Part shown: one piece after another, positions 37,598 to 47,869 of the stretch | Layout: each line of letters opens with the position of its first letter | Numbering within the stretch: the stretch's first letter is position 1 | Source of the DNA: Theocolax elegans | Taxonomy: Eukaryota > Arthropoda > Insecta > Hymenoptera > Cerocephalidae | DNA: 64,000 nt | Assembly (NCBI GenBank): GCA_026168455.1 | Contig: CM047426.1 | Coordinates: forward strand, 66,803,342 to 66,867,341 | Reading direction: 5' to 3' | Made by a program: the position numbers and the translations under genes | Notes under the pieces: model-generated | Database searches by the model: none | The model's input: the letters and a program-made list of their open reading frames with translations, nothing else | Told to the model about the DNA's origin: nothing

Positions 37598-39357
37598 GAA
37601 TCGTTATTTTTGATCGGTGATTGGTCATTTTTTCTATTTGATTCTACGTGACTCCTTCTTACATATTTATTATCATTATATTGATGATCCGAGTTGAAAT
37701 TTTGTCTATATCTATTTTGATTCTCTGGTGGATAATTTCTATAATTCCTCGAAGTATATCTGGCTTCATGTCCATAATTATTTTGAGTATTTACATGATA
37801 TGGATGATAATTATTATTATAATTATTTCTATCATAATTTTTATAATAAAATCGTTGCTCTTCATATGGATAATTTAATTGAGGTTTTGTAAAATTCGGA
37901 TGCGCTGAATTATTTATTCGTTGTTGATATTCTACTTTTTCTCGATTTACTTGACCGTCTTTTAATGCCTGTGTCAGCATTGAGCAGTTAGCGAATGAGT
38001 GACCTGTGACGTAACAATATTCGCACTTTTTATTGTCAATTTCTTTGTTGCGACATTCTTCTTCCTCGTGGCCTCGTATATTACAGTAATTACATGTTTG
38101 AACAATCGGAGCTCTTCGAATAACTGCTGACTCGTGCGAAGAGTCTTTCGTAAGTGTTACAATTTTAGTTACTAATTCTTTTAATATTTTATCAGTGTCT
38201 ACTACTTCTCTGTTTGAAAAATTTGAATTTGTTTCGAAAACGGCTCTACGGGCTTCGGTTTTTTGTTCATAATTTACTGCATCAGCTATAGCACATCTTA
38301 GAGTTCTAGGACATTCCGACCTTACTTGGTGTTCCAATGAACCGTTTAGACCGAATAAAAATTGTTCCAAAGCTTCACGATCGGCATTTGCTTTGTATGT
38401 TACTCTTTCGAATTCGTGTAAATTAACGTTTGCATCGTAAAAATTTAACAATCTATTATGTAATGTTTGAACTCTTAAACCATATGAACTAGCATTTTCT
38501 CCTGGCTGTTGTTTAATTATTTTTAGTTCCGCAAGGGTTTTATCTGCTCCTCCTATATTATTATACTGCATATTTAGATCAGCTAAAAGTCCTTCTACCG
38601 AATTACATTGCATTATTCTACTATTATACCCTTCAGCTACCATTCCCCGAAATTTCCTAGTAAGCGAATTTAAAACCCATTTTTCCCATTTACAGAAAAA
38701 TGCTAACATGTCTGGATTCCCGTCAAAATCAGGAATCGAATTGAGGGCTTGTGGAAAGGAAATAGAGTCATGTGACCTATATGTATTATTAAAATTTGGA
38801 TCTCGGTTATAAGAATGTGGGTTTGATTCTATGCAATTATTATTAAAAATATTAGTTGAGCTTCCATTTGAACATAGAGGGTCGAGTAAATTAATCTCGG
38901 GAAATTGATTCTCACTTTTTACGGTTAATATGTTATGGTTTTCAGTTGGACCGGTGGGGGATAATATTAAATTGTCTGATTTGTTCGCGGAAGCGGATTC
39001 TAAATGAATTTTACTTTGTTCTACATTGTTATCTAAATTTATTGTAGCTTTCATATTTTCTTCATTTTCACGTTTTTCCTGTCTTAAAATATCTTCTAAT
39101 ATATTAACGAGCGTGTATGTAATAGAATTTATATGTTGAACATCTTTTGCGTTTATTTGATCAAAACCAGCGAGATCTCCTAATTTTACTAATGCAAATT
39201 CTATAATTTGTTTACTTGGAAAGTTTTTTGCCGTGTCAGCTATTGCAAGAGCGGACGCTATTATTACACCTATTTCATTGTCGTTAACAGTGCTTGTTGA
39301 TTTCTTTTTATCTTTTTTAAAAAAGGACGATTTTATTTCTTCGTTTTGTTGAGCCAT
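37570..39357 (-). CDS. Gag polyprotein with two CCHC zinc knuckles
   Basis: About 595 codons from ATG at 39357 to TAG at 37570-37572; an upstream in-frame start at 39399 lies in a TA-repeat leader and is less likely. The central part (about 38300-38800) resembles the retrotransposon gag (capsid) domain, with a conserved W..W..N segment (FCKWEKWVLNSL). Two nucleocapsid-type CCHC knuckles follow: CNYCNIRGHEEEEC (about 38051-38092) and CEYCYVTGHSFANC (about 37984-38025). The tail is rich in Asn, Tyr, Arg and is probably RNA-binding. Gag builds the particle that packages element RNA. No internal stops. Confidence 0.88.
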   Translation of the reverse strand: MAQQNEEIKSSFFKKDKKKSTSTVNDNEIGVIIASALAIADTAKNFPSKQIIEFALVKLGDLAGFDQINAKDVQHINSITYTLVNILEDILRQEKRENEENMKATINLDNNVEQSKIHLESASANKSDNLILSPTGPTENHNILTVKSENQFPEINLLDPLCSNGSSTNIFNNNCIESNPHSYNRDPNFNNTYRSHDSISFPQALNSIPDFDGNPDMLAFFCKWEKWVLNSLTRKFRGMVAEGYNSRIMQCNSVEGLLADLNMQYNNIGGADKTLAELKIIKQQPGENASSYGLRVQTLHNRLLNFYDANVNLHEFERVTYKANADREALEQFLFGLNGSLEHQVRSECPRTLRCAIADAVNYEQKTEARRAVFETNSNFSNREVVDTDKILKELVTKIVTLTKDSSHESAVIRRAPIVQTCNYCNIRGHEEEECRNKEIDNKKCEYCYVTGHSFANCSMLTQALKDGQVNREKVEYQQRINNSAHPNFTKPQLNYPYEEQRFYYKNYDRNNYNNNYHPYHVNTQNNYGHEARYTSRNYRNYPPENQNRYRQNFNSDHQYNDNKYVRRSHVESNRKNDQSPIKNNDSLNYRSARR

Positions 39358-39738
39358 TTTTATATATATATATATATATGTTTTATTTAATAATAACAAA
39401 ATAATAGAATATTTAAAATAATATTTTTATAAAAAGATTGATTCACTTGATTTTATTTATAAAAATGTAAAAAACTTTCTGTAAATGTTAAATTCCAAAT
39501 AATAAATATTATATAAATTATTGAAGAATTTTAAATTTTAAATAATGAAAAAATGATTAAAAACAGCATAAAATGAAGTAAATCAAACAACGGAAGATCC
39601 ACGAGAGACACGATATCCCTGGGAGAATTAAGTATTAATAGATTAAAAGTACTTACCAAAAGTTCACGATGATAATCAGGAAGCTTAAGTTCATCCTTCT
39701 TGTAGATAGTAATATATATATCCTCTTTACAAACGATA

Positions 39739-39755
39739 CCCCACACCTAGCACCA
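39739..39755 (-). other. tRNA primer-binding site
   Basis: Four bases after the LTR end the minus strand reads TGGTGCTAGGTGTGGGG. Its complement ends in CCA as a tRNA 3' end does. I do not know which tRNA it matches. Confidence 0.6.
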
Positions 39756-39759
39756 AAAA

Positions 39760-40274
39760 TGTTACGTTTGAACGGTAACGTCTGTATCGTTTTTCGTGGT
39801 TACCGCGGCTCGTTGAATCCAAAACTCAGCGAGTACAAGTGTAAAGAGGTGGATGAGTTGTTGTTCTGTTGTTCTGTTGTTCTGTTGTTCTGTTGTTCTC
39901 CAGGTTCTCCAGGTGTTAGTGCTTTGGTTGGCTTGCGTTTTGTCGTTAAGGCTGTAGGGAGAACGATCCTGGCGATATCGTGTCTCCGTGTCTTCGCGTT
40001 GAATCCACTCGTAAAATGTCACTTCTGTCTTCTCACTTTACTTCTCACTTTTTCGTTCTCGTTTGTTTATTACCGTCTTCTTTTATATAAGTTTAGTGAC
40101 CTATATACAAGTGTAATCGGAGGGGCGCTTAGCTGATCCTTGCGCTTCAGGTTGCACCGATGCTCAAGTTGCGAAGTCGCGTGGCACCGTTTAATGACCT
40201 GAATGGTCAGCATTTTCGACGAACAAACAATTTACTTATTTTAATACATCCGTGACGTGTATCCACACGTAACA
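39760..40274 (-). repeat. LTR (5' LTR of the minus-strand element)
   Basis: A 515-bp segment bounded by TGTTACGT and ACGTAACA, a perfect 8-bp terminal inverted repeat of the TG..CA type. A TATA-box-like ttatataaaa is on the minus strand at 40081-40090. A ttgttctg repeat lies at 39858-39899. The outer edge joins a 63-bp minisatellite in mid-monomer, marking the insertion point. Confidence 0.75.
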
Positions 40275-40977
40275 CATCCAGCGACATATTGTTACTAAAA
40301 TACTGAAGATATAAACAAATTAAAAATTTATTGTCTGCATCAAGCGACGTTTTTTTACTAAAATACAGAAGAAAAAAACAATTTAAAAATTTATTGTCTG
40401 CATCAAGCGACATTTTTTTACTAAAATACTGAAGAAATTAACAAATTCAAAATTCTTTGTCTGCATCAAGCGACTTTTTTTTATTAAAATACTGAAGAAA
40501 TAAAATATTTAAAAGCCATTGTCTGCATCAAGCGACATTTTTTTACTAAAATACTGAAGAAATAAACAAATTCAAAATTCATTGTCTGCATCAAGCGAAA
40601 TTTTTTTACTAAAATACTGAGGAAATAAACAAATTCAAAATTCATTGTCTGCATCAAGCGACTTTTTTTTACTAAAATACTGAAGAAATAAAAAATTTTA
40701 AATCCATTGTCTGCATCAAGCGACATTTTGTTACTAATATAGTGAAGAAATAAGTATATTTAAATTTCATTGTCTGCATCCAGCGACATTTTTTTACTAA
40801 AATACTGAAAAAATAAACAAATTAAAAATTTATTGTATGCATCAAGCGACATTTTTTTACTAAAATACTGAAGGAATAAACAAATTTAAAATTCATTTTC
40901 TGCATCAAGCGACATTTTTTTACTAAAATACTGAAGTAATAAACAAATTTAAAATTCATTGTCTGCATCCATAAAAT
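40275..40977. repeat. 63-bp minisatellite (~11 copies)
   Basis: The landmark gtctgcatcaagcgac recurs at about 40333, 40396, 40459, 40521 and 40584 and on to 40970, every 62-63 bp. Short minus-strand open frames here are repeat by-products. Confidence 0.95.
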
Positions 40978-41772
40978 CTTACAATCTCCTCTTATCCAAC
41001 TGATATTAAGTTTTATAAATTTGGAAATAGTTTTGATTTATTTTAGTTTAAGTTATAATATTTAAAGGTTAAAATTATAAAGCTATAAACGTTTAGATAA
41101 GGTTTATTCAAATATTGTAAAGTTTTTATTAATTTTGCGGAATTTATAAGATTTGATGTACTAAATAGAAATGTATCCAAACTTTATCTAACATGTTTTT
41201 AACTTCTATGAAATTTACAATAAATGTATTAACAATATAATTCTTTACTAATCATTCATCATTATTTTTTTTTTATTAATAACATTATTTATTTTTTTTT
41301 GTTACAACATCAGTAGCTTTTACTTTTTCTAAAATATCTTAACATTGTTTATTCTTTATATTAGAATATAATAAACATTATAACGTAATTACGCTTTTCG
41401 CTTTTTTCAATTTAGGGCAGCAAGAATCAACTTTTGCTTCCCTCTTCCAATTTTCTTTATCTTCATTTCTATAACTTTCTATTTCTTTATTTTCGTGTTC
41501 TTCTTCTTCATCTTTACTTTCTTTATTAATTGGAAAATTATTTTTTTCGTATTTTTCTTTATCATCTAGGTTACATATTTTTTTTTATCTTTCGGATTTC
41601 TTAAAGTTGCGTATAACGGTGTCAAAACTTCTCTATAAGTTTTGTGGTCTGTTTGGTACTTTTTTTTGTCGCATTTTCGTTTATGAATCCTGTAGATATT
41701 AGGTTAGAACCAAATTATATTGAAAAAATGTTTGATTATTGTTATCTCTTAGTGGTTAATGTAAATACTCAC
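40978..41772. other. AT-rich DNA; possible degenerate exon
   Basis: Mostly T-rich. On the minus strand about 41583-41704 there is an acceptor-like ctacag followed by a Lys-rich open stretch (includes YREVLTPLYATLRN), but it is not in frame with the BEN gene upstream. I cannot assign it. Confidence 0.35.
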
Positions 41773-43052
41773 TTTGCACAGTTTCATAAACATTTGGAGG
41801 GATTGGTGTACGGCCGTTCTTTCCTGTGGGAGATCGTTTTTTAATACCTTCTCTGTTAAAATTAATCTCATGAGTTCTCGGACCATGTCCCTCGGTCTTT
41901 TATTATATATAGCTGTTATATTTTTCATTTTATATTCATTAACGAAAATTTTAGATTCTTGAATGAGCTCTATCTGTAACGTGATAAAAAATAAAACAAA
42001 ATATCTAACTAATATTAAAATTATAAAATACAATAATGCAGTAATCAAATTTACATCGTTTTCAATATTTGTTTCCAATAAAGTTGTATATTCTTTAATT
42101 CTTTGTCTTGGCATTACTTCACCCTAAAAAGAAAAAGATTAATATAAACTGTTTTTTAATAAGTGTAATGGATAATTATATCTATTTTTAGTAGTTCACC
42201 TTTTTATGATTTGCATGAACACATTTGGCCAATGTTAATATTTTATTTAAGGGGGTTCCATACTCAATTTTTGATGATTAATTAATAAAAAAGTAGAACA
42301 GTATGTGAAAAAATAAGAGAAGAGATAGATTTTTCTGATTCATCAGCGTTGGATTCGGCGTCATTATATAAATCGATCTGATCAGTTACTTCATTATCTG
42401 TTTTTCTAAATATATTTAAATTATCAAATAAACATTGTTATTTTATATTTCTAAAAAAAATAAAAATCTAGCAGAAAAAAATAAGTTTATTATATAAAAA
42501 TTCTTAAGCATTCAAATTTCTTGATTTTTTTGACATTAACTAATTAGAAACTTACTCAGTGTCGTTATCATCACTACCAATGATGGGCCTTTCAAAGATG
42601 TTTACTTTTTGCATGATTACCTCATCATGTTCTAATAAAGCTTTCGTTTTATTAGCTTCCTCCTGTCGTTCTCGTTGTTTTAAACACCTTTTTTTAATAA
42701 ATAAATCATTGGACATTGACGACCTTCTGTCTGATGTAATTATTTTTCCATCTAATAAAACAGACAGGGAGTCTAACCAATCTTTATTTTCTAATAAAAT
42801 GAAATACATTTTTTAAAATATATTATAGCTTAAAATTATATTTAAAATTTAACTAAATTTGTGGAAAAAATATTTTAAATAATGCATTAAAAATGTGTGG
42901 TTATATAAATAGTTACCGCTCGTTTTTAAAACTTTTGCTGGATAAAAAACATCACCCCATTTAGCTAAGGATTTTCCGTTCTCTTTTCTTACATCACTAT
43001 TAGACATTACACTTATTTCTTGTGTTTCTTTCCAAAAAATTAGCGCAAACAT
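41773..43052 (-). CDS. BEN-domain protein gene, five exons, 3' end missing or undetected
   Basis: Exons on the minus strand: 43052-42917 (ATG at 43052), 42790-42556, 42405-about 42300, 42123-42055 and 41973-41773. Boundaries have AG acceptors and GT donors (GTAAGT at 42555-42550, GTGAGT at 41772-41767); the donor of exon 3 (GTTCTA) is weak. Phases fit throughout and give 249 codons with no stop. Exon 1 encodes a small N-terminal domain (ALIFWKE..., KWGDVFYPAKVLK) seen in insect BEN proteins; exons 2-3 are charged; exon 5 has the first half of a BEN domain (RDMVRELMRLILTEKVLKN), a DNA- or chromatin-binding module. The second half of the domain is not found: the nearest acceptor leads to a stop two codons later. 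A hydrophobic stretch readable at 41976-42054 is intron. Confidence 0.6.
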
Positions 43053-43455
43053 TTTCCTTTCTTGATAGCTGCGTAAAAAGAGGTTTAAAGGTTATAATGA
43101 TGAAGTAAGCTGATTGTATAATAAATTGAAAATTTACTTTTTTATAAATCGAATGCAGCGTCTTTCTTATCGATTGTAATTGAATTCGCGCAACTGCAAA
43201 TTCAAATATAAATGTCAAAAAGGCGCTAACAAAAATGATTGACTTTTATTCTTGAATTTGGTAAAATTTGTTATATCAAAAAAGAAAGTTTGTTACATAA
43301 ACAAAGCTTATATATATTTATATAATTGGGGGTTTACTTAGATATAAGAATGTCTAAACGAAAATGGGAATTAAAAGAATATTCACGGTCAAGAAAGCAG
43401 GTGTTGTTGTCAAACTTGATAAATCAAAGCGACGGTGACTCGTCTTTCCTCGTCG
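43053..43455. other. AT-rich upstream region of the BEN gene
   Basis: No feature I can support; presumably holds the BEN gene promoter and the degraded 5' LTR of the next element. Confidence 0.4.
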
Positions 43456-43490
43456 TTCTTTCTCGACGCGGGAAAACATGGATTTTAACA
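43456..43490 (+). repeat. 5' LTR remnant
   Basis: 35 bp ending in ttttaaca, identical to 47795-47829; homology stops exactly where the primer-binding site begins. The rest of the 5' LTR is missing or unrecognisable. Confidence 0.7.
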
Positions 43491-43491
43491 T

Positions 43492-43512
43492 TGGTGACCC
43501 CGACGTGATCGG
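43492..43512 (+). other. Primer-binding site, probably tRNA-Trp
   Basis: TGGTGACCCCGACGTGATC is the complement of a tRNA 3' end (…CACGTCGGGGTCACCA), which from memory matches eukaryotic tRNA-Trp. Confidence 0.7.
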
Positions 43513-43528
43513 ACGAGAATATTAGTGA

Positions 43529-44528
43529 GTGCAAGCGAAAACGCAAATGGAAATGATCGGCCGATCACCGACAAAAGCAGACCCGATTTCGCAACAGGCT
43601 AACGAGCGCGTGGTACGAGGATTGCTGAGCCCGTTTTCGTGTTCAACACAAAGCGAGCCTGCCACACAAAACTCTCAGGACGAATCTCCGAGCGCCCCAA
43701 CTATGGCGGATCAGAATCCTATAAGCATAGAATCCGTGCATGTGCCGCGTTTGCCGCCTTTTTGGAAAACGGAGCCCGAGCTCTGGTTTATGCAAGTCGA
43801 AGCTGCTTTTCAACTGCATCGAATCCGCTCGGACGAGACGCGATATAACCTCGTCCTAACCATGCTTGACCCGGAGGCTTTGCAAGAGGTAGCCGACGTT
43901 GTACGCTCGCCGCCGGATACAGGTAAATACGACCATTTCAAAGCCGCCATTTTGTCTCGGTTCACGGACTCGAAGGACCGACAACTGCACAAGCTCCTCA
44001 CGCAATTGGATCTCGGCGATAGAAAGCCGTCGCAGCTGCTTAGACAGATGCGTTCTCTGGCAGGCAACCAGGTCTCCGTTGCGGCTTCTCAAGGCTTCGA
44101 CGCTGGACGAGCTGGTTTTGGCCGCGGACGACCTCATGGATGGCGGTCCCTCTGTCTGCCCAGTTGCAACGCAGGCTGCAGGTGCCGACCAGGTAACGCC
44201 TACTACCTGTGCTACATTAATTGCGCGCGCCGCCCCGGGGAACGATGTCGCGGAGGAACTTGCAGCTCTCCGTCTACTCATGTCGCAGCTTATGACCCTT
44301 AACCGCGAAATCTTGGAGCGCTTACCGACAACCGCAGTCGGAGAATCTGGGAACAACCGCGCACGCAATCCTGGACGATTTCGCTCGCGCACGCGCTCGC
44401 CTGCACCTGCGGCCCGTACGTCGGATTTTTGCTACTATCATCGTAGATGGGGTGCTTCGGCTCAAAATTGTCAGCAGCCATGCAGCTTTTCGGGGCAAAC
44501 GCCGACGAGAGTGCAGCAGGGAAACTAG
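43529..44528 (+). pseudogene. gag pseudogene with frameshift
   Basis: The first part (43529 to about 44085) encodes the N-terminal capsid-like region (PRLPPFWKTEPELWFMQVEAAF). Coding similarity then moves to another frame (about 44090-44528), which holds a coiled Leu-rich stretch and a C-terminal Cys/His cluster (CYYHRRWGASAQNC) typical of this insect gypsy lineage. The break near 44075-44090 would prevent a full Gag. A longer open frame at 43529-44302 runs on out of frame after the break. Confidence 0.75.
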
Positions 44529-44536
44529 CAGCGCCG

Positions 44537-44890
44537 ACGCCAAATCAGACGGCCGCGGTTGGCGCTCGAATACAAGAAAACCGTCTGCACGTGACTGACA
44601 GAGCAACTCAAGTGAAGTTCCTTGTCGACTCAGGCTCCGTTGTCTCACTTTTACCAAGGTCAGTTGTTAAAGGCCACCACAAGGTACACAGTCTCACGTT
44701 ATTTGCCGCGAACCGCTCGTCCATCCATACTTTTGGGCGATGCTCACTGACGCTTAACCTCTCTCTTCGTCGCAACTTTACATGGTCCTTCATAATTGCG
44801 GACGTTGGTACAGCTATATTAGGGGCTGATTTTTTAACTTATTTCGGTCTCTTTATAGATCTCAAAGGTCGACGCATCCTGGACCCGCTG
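44537..44890 (+). pseudogene. Retropepsin fragment
   Basis: Frame 44447-44980 holds an aspartic-protease core: FLVDSGSVVSLLP (active-site DSG) and a later ILGADFL motif. Downstream, the linker and the N-terminal part of reverse transcriptase are missing, with pol resuming in another frame at about 44950: an internal deletion. Confidence 0.75.
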
Positions 44891-44949
44891 ACCACGCTGG
44901 CTGTCAAGGGCGAGTTCCAGAGAGCGGAATGCTATTCCGTCGGCGAGCA

Positions 44950-45830
44950 ACAGGGGACTATCGTCGTCTCAATGGCATAACCGTACCAGACCGCTACCCC
45001 ATCCATAATATCGAGGACCTTCTCCAGGACTATCGAGGATGCGCAATATTCAGCACTATTAATCTGCAAAAGGCCTATTATCAAATCCCGGTGGCCGACG
45101 AGGACATCGAAAAGACGGCCATCACCACGCCTTGTGGCCTCTTCGAATTTGTAGGAATGCCTATGGGTTTGCGCAACGCATCACAGACTTTCCAGCGCTT
45201 CATCAATTCCCTCACGCGCAAGATGCCTTTCGTTCGAGCCTACTTAGAAGACCTGCTTGTTTTGTCAAGATCACTCGAGGAACACTTGCTGCATATGCGC
45301 TCGATTTTTGAGGTTCTTCGCAACTCCAGGCTCTGCATCAACTTGGATAAATGCGTCTTCGCACAGCCACAGGTTACTTATCTTGGATACCTAGTTTCAA
45401 AGGATGGCTATCAGCCTCCTGTCAAAAAGATACAGGCCATCACGGATTTTCCTAATCCAACGACGCAGAAGGAACTGCGAAGGTTCTTAGGAATGCTGAA
45501 CTTCTACAGGCGCTGCATTCCAAATGCTGCCGAGATTCAATCTCCCTTACACGAGTTGCTGAAAGGAGCGCCCAAAGAAAAGAAAGACAAAATTAACTGG
45601 TCGGAAGAAGCGGACGCAGCGCTGCAGGCGTGCAAGGAGAGTATAGTTTCTGCTGTTAAACCGTCCTTTCTCGACCATACGGCTTCGCTGTCTCTCACCA
45701 CAGATGCCTCGAATACAGCTGTTGGCGCAGCTTTGGAACAGCTCAAGGATGGAATATGGAAGCCGATAGGTTTCTTCTCGCGCAAGCTAAGCGAGACGGA
45801 GCGCCGATACAGCTCGCTGTGTTTGCCGCA
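44950..45830 (+). pseudogene. Reverse transcriptase pseudogene with catalytic losses
   Basis: Starts at the GDYRRLN motif, so the fingers region before it is gone. Motif A reads STINLQKAYYQIP where the first catalytic residue should be Asp; motif C reads AYLEDLLVLS where YxDD is expected. Two of the three catalytic Asp positions are therefore changed. PMGLRNASQTFQRF and LGYLVSKDG are well kept, as is the start of RNase H (TTDASNTAVGAAL). The frame breaks near 45830. Confidence 0.85.
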
Positions 45831-45998
45831 GTCAAGTTTTTCAGAAGAATTCTCGAGGGCCGAAATTTTACTGTACGGACGGCCCACAGGCCGCTCATCT
45901 ACGCAGCAGCACAGCCTTCAGACAAGGCGTCGCCCCGGCAGCAACGACAGCTCGACTATATTTTGCAGTTCGGAGTCAAATTCGAGTATATTAAATGA
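45756..45998 (+). pseudogene. RNase H C-terminal part, broken
   Basis: Continues RNase H in a second frame (AVKFFRRILEGRNFTV). The usual TDH before KPL/RPL reads TAH, so an expected acidic residue is lost, and TGA at 45996-45998 stops the frame just before the RNase H/integrase linker. Confidence 0.75.
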
Positions 45999-47351
45999 GA
46001 GAACAACGTCGTCGTTGACGCGCTGTCCCGAGTTTGCACGGTGGCGATGCCTTCTCGTCTCGATGCGGAAACTATCGCAGAGGCTCAAGCGGCAGATCCG
46101 GAGCTACAACAGCTATTAAAACACTCATCGCTTAACTTACATCACCTTAACATTGAGGGTATGGACATATACTGCAGCATCGCCTCGGACATCGTACGAC
46201 CGTACTTACCTCAACCTCTTCGTCGCATCGCCTTTGAAGTGGTTCATGGACTGTCACACCCTAGCGTGAAAACTACCAGCCGTCAATTAAAAGAGAAGTT
46301 CTTTTGGCCTAGCATGAAGAAAGATGCTGCTCAGTGGGCGCGCGAGTGTCAGTCGTGTCAACGAGCCAAAGTACACCGCTACAATAGGACAGCGTTTGCG
46401 GATTTTAACATCCCGGATAGTAGATTCGACCACGTACACGTGGACATAATCAAGCTACCACTGGTAAGAAAATTTCAATACTGTCTGACAGTTATTGACA
46501 GATTTTCAAGGTGGCCAATAGCTGTCCCCATGAAGGACATGCAGGCGAGTACAGTCGCCAAAGTTTTTTATGAAAATTGGATTGCCTTCTACGGTACACC
46601 CCTCTCCATTACTTCGGACCAAGGTCGTCAGTTTGAAGGAACACTCTTTGACGCACTCGCTCGCCTCATTGGAGCCAAACACCAGCGCACCGCGCCGTAC
46701 CATCCTCAATCTAATGGAATGGTGGAGCGATTTCATCGTTCATTAAAAGCCGCACTCATGTGCTCACCGCAAACGCCGTGGCCTGACGTACTTCCTTCTG
46801 CACTTCTGGGACTCCGAACCGCGTTCAAGGAAGACCTACAATCCTCACCAGCTGAAATGCTCTACGGTATGACTTTGAGGGTGCCCGGTGAATTTTTTGT
46901 GACGCAGACTCTTCCAGCTAATTCTCTCGACTTCGTTTCAAAATTAAGAGAACTCATGAACGCCATCAAACCGGTTCCAACGTCTAGACATGCACAGCAA
47001 CATCCGTTTTTTTATAAAATGCTCGAGACCTGCTCGCATGTTTTAAAGAGAGTGGACACAATCAGGAAGCCATTGGAACCACCTTATACTGGACCGCATG
47101 AGATTGTCAAACGCCTTAACGACAAATCATATGTAATCAACGTAAATGGCAACGAAAAAACCATCTCAACGGACGGACTCAAGCCTGCGTTCATGGAGAC
47201 AGCGGACATTCAAACACAAACTACGTCTAAAACAGCGATGTCATCACGCATAGAAGCTTCGCGACCCGCTACGAACTCATCGGATACACAAGAGGAATCA
47301 ACATACGCTAAGACTACAACGGACAACACCGGGAGAAGCCACACCATCTGA
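45999..47351 (+). CDS. Integrase with intact HHCC and DDE residues
   Basis: An uninterrupted frame of about 450 codons in phase with the RNase H fragment after its TGA; the first ATG is at 46068 or the alternative at 46041. Zinc-binding HHCC: HGLSH then CQSCQRAK about 40 residues later. Catalytic core: Asp in HVDIIKLP, Asp in TSDQGRQFEG, Glu in NGMVERFHRSLK. A C-terminal GPHEIVKRLNDKSYVI segment resembles the GPY/F module. Integrase joins retrotransposon cDNA to chromosomal DNA. Its integrity contrasts with the dead reverse transcriptase upstream. Confidence 0.85.
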   Translation, partial: ENNVVVDALSRVCTVAMPSRLDAETIAEAQAADPELQQLLKHSSLNLHHLNIEGMDIYCSIASDIVRPYLPQPLRRIAFEVVHGLSHPSVKTTSRQLKEKFFWPSMKKDAAQWARECQSCQRAKVHRYNRTAFADFNIPDSRFDHVHVDIIKLPLVRKFQYCLTVIDRFSRWPIAVPMKDMQASTVAKVFYENWIAFYGTPLSITSDQGRQFEGTLFDALARLIGAKHQRTAPYHPQSNGMVERFHRSLKAALMCSPQTPWPDVLPSALLGLRTAFKEDLQSSPAEMLYGMTLRVPGEFFVTQTLPANSLDFVSKLRELMNAIKPVPTSRHAQQHPFFYKMLETCSHVLKRVDTIRKPLEPPYTGPHEIVKRLNDKSYVINVNGNEKTISTDGLKPAFMETADIQTQTTSKTAMSSRIEASRPATNSSDTQEESTYAKTTTDNTGRSHTI

Positions 47352-47402
47352 TCATCAACCGATGCCCGCAACCCACAGAAAAAGAAAGGTCTGGGAGGGG
47401 AG

Positions 47403-47829
47403 TGGATGTGGCGATCAAACCGAAATTCAAAACTCCCGCGCGACAGACATCTTGTACAAGTCGGGCGAAGAAGACACGGCGAAATAAAGCCGTGACGTAA
47501 AAGATCGTCAGTTTCGACGCCCGGCTTTTCCTCTCGACGCTCGGCTCGCGGTAACCGCCTCGGCGGTGGTGAAGATTTCGAATTGAGCCCACTTCCGTGT
47601 TCGGCCTCGTCAATTACGCACGTTCCCGTTTGCCGTACAAAATGTACCTCGCTCTACGTTACTTATTTGTTCTTATAAGTTGTTATTATTGTTAATTTGT
47701 AAAGACAAGGTGAATAAATATTATTTGGAATTATACCATCGTGAGTGTTCTGCCCGTCACCCTCCTCGTTCCGATCACAAATCTAAAATTTAAATTCTTT
47801 CTCGACGCGGGAAAACATGGATTTTAACA
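47403..47829 (+). repeat. 3' LTR
   Basis: Begins with TG right after a purine tract (about 47380-47402, polypurine tract) and ends at ttttaaca 47829. Contains an AATAAA at 47713-47718. The start could be 47403 or 47407. Confidence 0.65.
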
Positions 47830-47869
47830 CATACATGCCAATTAAATCAATAATTTATAGATTTCACAA

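Larger units (their letters stand above)
36437..40274 (-). mobile_element. Gypsy-type LTR retrotransposon, 3' half missing
   Basis: Reading on the minus strand: LTR (40274-39760), primer-binding site (39755-39739), leader, gag (39357-37570) and a protease frame (from about 37597 to 36437). No reverse transcriptase, RNase H, integrase or second LTR is found down to 33000, so the element is truncated after the protease region. Gag and protease frames are long and free of stops, so the truncation may be recent, or the element could be a gag-pro non-autonomous form. Confidence 0.8.
43456..47829 (+). mobile_element. Gypsy-type LTR retrotransposon, degenerate
   Basis: Layout on the plus strand: remnant of 5' LTR, primer-binding site, gag in two frames, protease, reverse transcriptase, RNase H, integrase, polypurine tract, 3' LTR. 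The 5' LTR retains at least 35 bp identical to the end of the 3' LTR (43456-43490 and 47795-47829). Base composition is markedly GC-richer than the flanks. Frameshifts, an internal deletion and active-site changes disable pol, but the integrase is intact. Confidence 0.9.

Noticed and set aside
41749..42114. 121-codon membrane protein
   Set aside because: The hydrophobic middle (41976-42054) is bounded by a GT donor and AG acceptor and is an intron of the BEN gene.
43856..45887. Minus-strand frames over the plus-strand gypsy element
   Set aside because: GC-rich shadow frames of gag and pol without recognisable domains.
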